Shown: positions 59,901-64,000 of the stretch, piece after piece
Position numbering within the stretch: position 1 is the stretch's first letter
How the letters are laid out: each line of letters begins with the position of its first letter
From: CAYFPX01 sp964501915
GTDB lineage: Bacteria > Myxococcota_A > UBA796 > CAJQPC01
DNA length: 64,000 bases
Direction: 5' to 3'
Assembly (NCBI GenBank): GCA_964501915.1
Contig: CAZCVP010000005.1
Span: forward strand, 1 to 64,000
Made by a program: the position numbers and the translations under genes
Notes under the pieces: generated by a model
What the model was told of the DNA's origin: nothing
Database searches by the model: none
Seen by the model: only the letters and a program-made list of their open reading frames with translations

Positions 59901-61713
59901 GGGCGCCGGTGAACCCGCCGGCCGGTGCAGTAGCCGACCGGGCCCCCTGGAATTCCCCAGCGGACGAGCGGGCGACTCCCGCTCCGCGGAAGTCCCCACG
60001 ACGAGAGGACGCCACGCCGGCGCTCTGGAAGTCGGCGGGGTCGACGGCGGAGACGGTGGCACCCTGGAAGGCGCCAGCGGCCGCTGCGGCGGTCGCCGCC
60101 CCGGAGAAGCTGGAGCGGGCGAGCTGACTGGCGACGCGGGAGCGACGCTCGACGACCGACAGAGCACCTCGGACCGTGCGGGCCGGGGTGTACGGCGTGT
60201 TCGACCAGGGGCTCACCCGCTCGGCAGGCTGGGCCTCGGGAACCCGCACCGGCTCAGGGAGCACGAGGTCACCGGCACCGAGGACCGGACGCCAGAAGGG
60301 CAGCCGCGAGGGCGCGGTGCTGGTGCCCCGACCGGCGGGGCGGGCCGACGGCGGGGTGATGAGACCGAGGGTCCGCTCGATGCCGGAGCTGGCCGCCGCG
60401 TCGCGGGAGGCCGCCCAGACCGAGCCGCGGGCCCGCGCGGGCTGAGCCGGCGCCGCCGAGAAAGGCGCCAGGCGCTCGGTGAGCGCCGAGGAGGACAGTC
60501 CACGGAGCGCAGGGCTGCGCGGCCGTCGGGCCCGGTCCAGCGCCGGGAAGCCCGAGGCTGGAAGCTCGGGCGTGCCGGACTCGGGGTCGACGGCGGCCAG
60601 CAGTCGGGCCGTGGCTCGGGCCGCCCCGCGCCAGGGGGTCGCTGGTGGTGGCTCGGCTTGACCGGCTGGGGCCTCGTCGCCCTGGGGCGCCGATGCGCTG
60701 CTCCGAAGGACCGAAGTGGCCCGGCTCGCCGCGTTCGGCAGCGAGGGAGCCCGGGAGCGGCGGACCCGGCGGGTGGGCGACGACACCGGGGTGCGGCTCG
60801 CCCGGGCGGCGCGGGGACCGCGGGTGTCGGCGGCTCGGGCGGCGCCCTCCAGGGCCCGCGAGGAGGCGGAGCGGCCGTACCAGGCGGGACGCAGGCCGCG
60901 CTTGCCGTGCACGCCGGAGCCCATCCGGTTGCGAGCGACCTCGACCGGGCGGGCGCCTTCGGCCGGCAGGGCGTCCTCGACGATCGTGCGCACCCGCGGG
61001 GCGACACGGCGCAGGACCCGACGGATCTTCACGCTACGCTCGGCCGGCTCGTCGATGGTCTCGACGACGGTCCGAGCCAGGCTGCGGCTGCGGGGGCCAC
61101 GCAGCCCGCCGGTCGCCTCGGCGAGCGCCTGCTGCAGGGGATCGGCGGCCGCTCGGGCCACCGTGAGCCGGGCGCTGACCCGCTCCATCGGCCGGGCCAC
61201 GCGGGCCGCGGTGTAGGGGGTGATGCGCCAGGGGCTGCTCTCGGCGGTCCGGGTCTCGAACCGAGGTCCGGTGTTCCAGGGAGACTGGAACGGTCCCTGG
61301 TCCTCGTCGTCCTGCGCCTGGACCGGCTTCGGGAAGACCAGGTCCGACAGGGACAGGCTGGGGCTGAAGGGGAAGGCCAGGACCGGGTTGGCGCCCATGG
61401 AGCCGATGCCGGTGCGCTCCGCCGTGCGCCGCCCCGCGAGCCGCGAGGTGAAGGAGGCCTGGCGCCGCTCGCGCCACCAGCGGGACAAGGCCAGGCGGTT
61501 CATGTGCCGCCGCCAGCCCTCGCCGGAGAGGTAGGTGAAGGCCTCGCGCACGGCGTCGGCGTCGGCGTCGATCGAGGTGTCGCACCAGGGGTCGGCGAAG
61601 CCGAAGCGGCCGTAGAAGGCCGGCGACAGGCCGACCCGAGGGCGCCTCGCGAGGCGCTGGGACAGGCGCTCACTCAGTCGCTCGCCGGGACTCGTGCGGG
61701 TCGGTTCGCTCAC
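56968..61713 (-). CDS. Giant injection-system protein with 53 tridecapeptide (aromatic-x-G-A) repeats
   Basis: A 1581-residue protein from a GTG at 61713 with GGAG six bases upstream. N-terminal residues 1-130 include a folded Trp-rich part (FGFADPWCDTSIDADADAVR). Three modules carry SPW-x-x-TPYTxAR-like motifs (WRITPYTAARVARP, WSNTPYTPARTVRG, WHTTPYRPATVART), two of them after DLVFPKPV/DLVLPEPV. Between and after are 33 and 20 copies of a 13-residue unit, xx[F/W]xGA followed by seven variable residues. The last 120 residues form a coiled coil (LQGLAKRLQDLIHLVQVEDK ... LEALKREVLTQVNKEMELR). It lies between tube and LysM genes. No described family came to mind; tape-measure, tube-lumen or scaffold roles are all possible. 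Confidence 0.8.
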   Translation of the reverse strand: MSEPTRTSPGERLSERLSQRLARRPRVGLSPAFYGRFGFADPWCDTSIDADADAVREAFTYLSGEGWRRHMNRLALSRWWRERRQASFTSRLAGRRTAERTGIGSMGANPVLAFPFSPSLSLSDLVFPKPVQAQDDEDQGPFQSPWNTGPRFETRTAESSPWRITPYTAARVARPMERVSARLTVARAAADPLQQALAEATGGLRGPRSRSLARTVVETIDEPAERSVKIRRVLRRVAPRVRTIVEDALPAEGARPVEVARNRMGSGVHGKRGLRPAWYGRSASSRALEGAARAADTRGPRAARASRTPVSSPTRRVRRSRAPSLPNAASRATSVLRSSASAPQGDEAPAGQAEPPPATPWRGAARATARLLAAVDPESGTPELPASGFPALDRARRPRSPALRGLSSSALTERLAPFSAAPAQPARARGSVWAASRDAAASSGIERTLGLITPPSARPAGRGTSTAPSRLPFWRPVLGAGDLVLPEPVRVPEAQPAERVSPWSNTPYTPARTVRGALSVVERRSRVASQLARSSFSGAATAAAAAGAFQGATVSAVDPADFQSAGVASSRRGDFRGAGVARSSAGEFQGARSATAPAGGFTGARRGRSAIDAPFRTSVVARTTSRAFSGATVARQTVSGFSGASVFGTDRRPWSGASVARAQAEDFRGAAVGSARAQAFQGAVVRRSGSRPWSGASSRVTSPGSWSGSSLVRTGRGVFVKASTAGPATGDFTGATSRRGAGGEFEGAGTAATPSGDFTGSRVAEHPEGRFTGASATTTGRVGFTGARKGVGPEGDFRGAETASGRDVPWSGASVAEGQDRPWSGAGVGAGRDRPWVGAGVGEGRQVHWTGAVTGEGRDFGWSGAGVGAGRDFPWSGAGVGAGRHLPWSGAGVGAGRDFPWVGAAYGEGPEATWTGAATGVGRDFGWSGAGVGAARDFPWAGAGVGAGRRFPWDGARVAQAGERAVDVDPVAERGATRKVWGVAGEPTLPEQPSAAELGQTTPVAAQKVWHTTPYRPATVARTVARAATRDLVGPAVGEAAVRASERVAAVARASTPSALTGSPMPRWTPEAPSQVVVAPYAGAPVGSGPSRDFEGAGKGTATGRAWRGAPLGTGTAATFAGARSGRTDAGSFTGARGGEARAWSWRGAGTGSADRQGFAGAVVRRTASGKFISAKAAQAEAGPFEGAGSHRTAGAEFDGASATRTPGGSWRGAASERTPSGTFAGAGAWRTPEWAWQGAQGVTTPGRTFTGAGLGAPADGDFAGAPTGTGAAGDFHGAGYGPGLDRDFDGARLGAGAPWDWRGAATADAHWEAFAGARAGRTSGGVFLGTRRAWTPYDGVVVRPGAGSRPDLRSTLGGVSQEEAAEGVPGWAVRATGRSFLKTTGDLVQSLAEARDPMEVIQVILERGDRLAVSRNLPTPVAEVIRQIRATAAQELVSPRRQAERAASAQSPSAGVLRGRSPRRLASTTRVVRGGRRPAASSVGAGGGLPASRLQGLAKRLQDLIHLVQVEDKLFDAQRQVRMAAEGTEPAGGAGGGADEAQSKGRSQQLEALKREVLTQVNKEMELRSVRGTEGSDGNW
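57695..58480 (-). repeat. 39-bp tandem repeat block 2 (20 copies of the 13-residue unit)
   Basis: Within the giant gene, 20 consecutive units are spaced exactly 13 residues apart by their aromatic anchor, from YAGAPV to FLGTRR. Anchors are F (13), W (6) and Y (1). The G-A after the anchor is kept in 18 of 20. DNA identity between units is low to moderate, which suggests old, purifying-selected repeats rather than a recent expansion. Confidence 0.85.
58824..60115 (-). repeat. 39-bp tandem repeat block 1 (33 copies of the 13-residue unit)
   Basis: 33 units from FSGATA to WDGARV, spaced by 13 residues with a single 14-residue step. The last dozen are nearly identical in protein and DNA (WSGAGVGAGRDFP-type, roughly 58830-59290), a recent local expansion; the rest are diverged. 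Anchor changes from mostly Phe in early units to Trp in the late ones. Confidence 0.87.
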
Positions 61714-61724
61714 CTGGCTCCCCT

Positions 61725-62192
61725 CTAGGCCGTGGAGATGCTCAGCCCGTGGTGGGCGAGCTCGAAGGTGTTGATGGCCAGGTCGTTGGAGGCCGAGTTG
61801 AAGCTGGGGCCTTCGTAGCTGACCGGCCAGGCGTCCACGAACTCCCAGCGCATCAGCTCCTCGCCGTGGTTGTTCTTGAGGATGATGGCGCCGCTGCGCT
61901 TGGCGCCCGTCTCCTTGTTGTCGTCGTCCCACTCGTCGAGCAGGATCTTGTTCCGCCACTCCAGCAGGTCCGTGGAGGCCGTGACGCCGAACTTCAGGAT
62001 GATGTTCTCGTAGCGGGACTGACCGGGGAGCTTGTGCACCATGTGGTTGATGCCGCCCTCCTCGATCTCGAAGACCGTGGTGGAGGTCTTCAGGCCGGAG
62101 CACTCCATGAACTGGGCACAGTTGATCTTCCCGATCTGCAGCTCGAAGTAGTAGCTGCCGTAGGGATCGGCGCGGTCCTTGTTGTCAGCCAT
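61725..62192 (-). CDS. Inner tube protein (gp19/Hcp-like, Afp1/Afp5 type)
   Basis: A 155-residue tube subunit. Family blocks are ADPYGSYYFELQIGKINCAQ, FMECSGLKTSTTVFEIEEGG, VHKLPGQSRYENIILKFGVT, LLEWRNKIL and the C-terminal strands WEFVDAWPVSYEGPSFN ... NTFELAHHGLSI. It stacks in hexameric rings to make the tube. It follows the sheath gene by 12 bp and precedes the giant repeat gene by 11 bp. Only one tube gene is in the window; others usually exist and may lie beyond 64 kb. Confidence 0.9.
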   Translation of the reverse strand: MADNKDRADPYGSYYFELQIGKINCAQFMECSGLKTSTTVFEIEEGGINHMVHKLPGQSRYENIILKFGVTASTDLLEWRNKILLDEWDDDNKETGAKRSGAIILKNNHGEELMRWEFVDAWPVSYEGPSFNSASNDLAINTFELAHHGLSISTA

Positions 62193-62204
62193 CGCAGCTC
62201 CCGG

Positions 62205-63398
62205 TCATCGCTCGCCCAGGCGAAGGTCCAGAGTGATGTGCTCCGTCGTGGAGATCGGGCGGAATCTTACCCTGACATTGAGGCGACCCGCTTCCCGTTC
62301 TTTGGAGGAGTTTGTCTCGTCATTGCACCAGACTTCGTACTGATCCGCCTCGCTGTCGCCGGTCAGCAGCCCCTGCCTCCAGAGCAGGTTCAGGCGATGG
62401 AGCACGTCCCGCTCCAGGGCCTTCCAGATGTTGGGGCCGTTCTCCTCGAAGACGGCCCACTGGCTGTCGCGGCGAAGCTGCTCGGCGATCATCGAAGTGA
62501 TGCGGCGGGAGTTGATGAACTCCCACTCGGGCTGGTTCGACAGGGTCCGGGCCCCGAAGATGACCATGCCCCGACCGGGCTGGATGACCAGCGGGTTGAT
62601 GCTCCCGGCCGCCAGCTCACCGGACTCGTGCCAGTCCAGGTCGACCTCGGGGTGGGTGATGCCGGTCAGGGAGACGTTGGCCGGCGCCCAGCCGATGCCC
62701 CAGGGCTGGTGCTCTCGTTCGACGCGGGAGAAGGCGCCCAGCACGGCCCCCGAGGGCGGCATCAGCTCCTCCCCTCGGTAGAGCCAGGGGTAGTAGACCG
62801 CCCCGAAGGACTTGTTCTCGGGCCAGGTCTGGCGGAAGCCGCTGACCCAGTCCAAGAGCGCCTCGCCGTGGAAGTGAGCGGGGGCGTCCATGACCAGGAA
62901 GCGATTGATGACCCGCTGACAGTGCCGCAGGAGCTGGTGGTAGAGCTCGTCGGCCCCGCCCACCAGGCGACCGCCCTCACCCCGATGACCGGGCAGGGTG
63001 GCGGCCCACGGACAGGCCAACAGAGCGATGTCCTCCTCGGCGAGCAGGCGCTCCTCGAGCGGGAGCAGGACGCCCTTGGGCTCTGCGAGCGCGCCGTGCT
63101 GGAGGTCTGCGGGACCGTCCATGCACACGCCGTAGAGGTGGCAGACCTGTCCGCCGTTGGTGAAGTAGGCCCGGATGGCCATGACGGTCAGATCGTCGAA
63201 GAGCGGCCACAGGGGATGGTCCAGCAGCTCGACGAAGCGCCGGATCACGAGCTCGACGAAGTCGCCCCGGGAGGCGTCGGTGGGCCAGCGCTCCTTGAAG
63301 ATCGGGGCGATGAAGGCCGGGATGTCGCACCGCACCACGCGCTTCTGGCGCTGCGGGAGCGCCTTGTGGTGGATGTGGATTCCGGGTCGCCTGCCCAC
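62205..63398 (-). CDS. Contractile tail sheath protein
   Basis: A 397-residue sheath subunit. The C-terminal sheath domain is clear: GMVIFGARTLSNQPEWEFIN, SRRITSMIAEQLRRDSQWAV, FEENGPNIWKALERDVLHRL and the closing strand pair RLNVRVRFRPISTTEHITLDLRL. The N-terminus has IPAFIAPIFKERWPTD and DDLTVMAIRAYFTNGGQVCH, typical of Afp2-4 proteins. GTG start, 3 bp after the upstream stop. It is shorter than the largest sheath paralogues, so other copies may be upstream. Confidence 0.9.
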   Translation of the reverse strand: MGRRPGIHIHHKALPQRQKRVVRCDIPAFIAPIFKERWPTDASRGDFVELVIRRFVELLDHPLWPLFDDLTVMAIRAYFTNGGQVCHLYGVCMDGPADLQHGALAEPKGVLLPLEERLLAEEDIALLACPWAATLPGHRGEGGRLVGGADELYHQLLRHCQRVINRFLVMDAPAHFHGEALLDWVSGFRQTWPENKSFGAVYYPWLYRGEELMPPSGAVLGAFSRVEREHQPWGIGWAPANVSLTGITHPEVDLDWHESGELAAGSINPLVIQPGRGMVIFGARTLSNQPEWEFINSRRITSMIAEQLRRDSQWAVFEENGPNIWKALERDVLHRLNLLWRQGLLTGDSEADQYEVWCNDETNSSKEREAGRLNVRVRFRPISTTEHITLDLRLGER

Positions 63399-63401
63399 GC
63401 G

Positions 63402-63557
63402 CTACCCCGAGTTGATCTTCTCGTTGATCGCCGAGATCTGCTTCACCCAGACATGGCGCTCCTTGTGCGTCATGTCCAGGATGCTCTGGCGGTCCCAGTG
63501 GAAGTGGTATGCGATGAACGCTACCTCCTTGAAGATGTTCTCCAAGGGGTAGCTCAC
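63402..63557 (-). CDS. Small injection-system protein, DUF6760-like
   Basis: A 51-residue protein (SYPLENIFKEVAFIAYHFHW then DRQSILDMTHKERHVWVKQI). The pattern YPxxxxxxEVAFIAYHFHW...LxHxxRxxWVxxIxxINExI is that of a small protein common next to sheath genes in extracellular injection systems. GTG overlaps the upstream stop (GTGA). It is too short for most gene finders. Role unknown; assembly chaperone or capping is likely. Confidence 0.75.
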   Translation of the reverse strand: MSYPLENIFKEVAFIAYHFHWDRQSILDMTHKERHVWVKQISAINEKINSG

Positions 63558-63919
63558 GATTCCCCCAGGCGTCCGAACTCCTTCTGGAACTTGGCCCCGC
63601 ACTCCGGACAAGCCACGCGGACCGTGGCTTCGTCTTCGTTGATGCGGTTGTACATTTCCTCGAGGAAGCGCAGATCACCTGCGAACAGGTTCTCGATGTT
63701 GCTGGCGCGGACCTCGCTCAGGGTTCCCAGGCGGGTCACGACCCGGCTGAGCAACACGATGATGAGGTAGGCGCGGTTGCGCTGAACGCGCATGTCGTTC
63801 AGCGGAGCGATCTCGTCGCGCGCGGTGGCGAGACGCATGACGCCGTCACGGTGGACGGTGCCCTCGGAATCCACGAAGCCACGGGGCAGCGTGAACTCGT
63901 ATTCAGTCTTGAATTCCAT
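63554..63919 (-). CDS. Injection-system zinc-ribbon protein (tail assembly-type)
   Basis: A 121-residue protein. The N-terminal part (FKTEYEFTLPRGFVDSEGTV ... VMRLATARDEIAPL ... RAYLIIVLLSRVVTRLG) matches small proteins found upstream of the sheath-adjacent protein in injection-system clusters. The C-terminus has a zinc-ribbon half (CPECGAKF). The ATG follows a GAGG. Its stop overlaps the 51-residue protein's GTG. It probably acts in assembly. Confidence 0.75.
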   Translation of the reverse strand: MEFKTEYEFTLPRGFVDSEGTVHRDGVMRLATARDEIAPLNDMRVQRNRAYLIIVLLSRVVTRLGTLSEVRASNIENLFAGDLRFLEEMYNRINEDEATVRVACPECGAKFQKEFGRLGES

Positions 63920-64000
63920 GCCTCGGTTCCAGCAGCAGGTTGAGGACGAATTTCAGCAGTAGGAGAGCAGCATCAGAGCAGGAGAGGGTCGGAGGGTGTC
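63903..64000 (-). CDS. 3' end of an upstream injection-system gene (partial)
   Basis: One minus-strand frame is open from the window edge to a TGA at 63905-63903, ending DAALLLLKFVLNLLLEPRHG then IQD. It overlaps the ATG of the zinc-ribbon gene by 17 bp, like other genes here. The other two frames stop at once. Only about 31 residues are available, so no family can be named. Confidence 0.4.
   Translation of the reverse strand, partial: HPPTLSCSDAALLLLKFVLNLLLEPRHGIQD

Noticed and set aside
58824..60115. CRISPR array suggested by regularly spaced repeats
   Set aside because: Units abut in a 39-bp tandem coding repeat with no unique spacers, the frame is open throughout, and no cas genes are present.
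44162..64000. Type VI secretion system
   Set aside because: LysM initiator, J-type and TIGR02242-type baseplate proteins and the DUF6760-like protein fit an extracellular/phage-tail-like injection system, and no TssJ, TssL, TssM, TssK or ClpV genes are seen.
45967..64000. Complete prophage
   Set aside because: No capsid, portal, terminase, integrase or lysis genes are present; only tail-type genes.
1..64000. rRNA or tRNA genes
   Set aside because: No stretch with tRNA-like cloverleaf arms or rRNA core sequence was noticed; a covariance-model scan was not possible.

Overview
The window is a very GC-rich stretch of bacterial chromosome. It carries five kinase-type proteins (three intact Hanks-type Ser/Thr kinases and two pseudokinases), RCC1-like, FG-GAP and formylglycine-generating-enzyme-like (FGE) modules, a FHA protein, a seven-haem cytochrome and many lipoproteins. 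This gene style fits Myxococcota or a related former-deltaproteobacterial lineage; that placement is an inference from gene content, and no rRNA or tRNA gene was seen. Two runs of ten N (13997-14006 and 39294-39303) sit beside poly-G/poly-C junk, so this is a short-read draft and one gene is cut by a gap.

Layout. 0.1-3 kb: a VTT/DedA membrane protein, an AAA_14/DUF4143 ATPase behind a direct-repeat operator, a 180-bp inverted-repeat element and a decayed FG-GAP tail. 3-11.4 kb: a hemerythrin plus radical SAM fusion resembling tetraether lipid synthase (Tes), a possible PilZ-like protein, and a glpD / six-hairpin glycosidase / lipoprotein operon with an 0.9-kb leader. 11.4-18.7 kb: two transmembrane Ser/Thr kinases, one with an RCC1-like outer domain, a gapped exported protein, and a pseudokinase-FGE fusion. 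18.7-23.6 kb: hydroxyacid dehydrogenase, hybrid histidine kinase, lipoprotein, enoyl-CoA hydratase. 23.7-27.3 kb: a four-gene lipid polyketide operon (type III PKS, ICMT-like methyltransferase, acyl carrier protein, fatty acyl-AMP ligase) joined by 4-bp stop/start overlaps. 27.3-36.8 kb: a minus-strand signalling and cell-wall block (TPR protein, membrane protein, collagen-like-linker kinase, FHA-lytic transglycosylase, pseudokinase with a C-terminal ubiquitin-like domain). 36.8-45 kb: two unknown or TPR genes, a multihaem cytochrome, M19 dipeptidase, LRR protein, FGE-domain protein and a P1 peptidase.

45-64 kb: a contractile injection system (eCIS / phage-tail-like) operon read right to left: a partial gene, a zinc-ribbon protein, a DUF6760-like 51-residue protein, sheath, tube, a 1581-residue repeat protein, LysM tube initiator, gpD-type hub, gp25, J-type baseplate protein, tail protein (TIGR02242-like), an unknown protein, then a ubiquitin-like/transmembrane/C4HC3 zinc-finger protein and a peptidase. 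The most unusual part is the repeat protein: 53 copies of a 13-residue unit with an aromatic residue followed by x-G-A, in two blocks. A plus-strand block of broken genes (52.0-55.2 kb) interrupts the operon just where the spike and PAAR genes would be expected, so the particle may be incomplete or use a spike encoded elsewhere.
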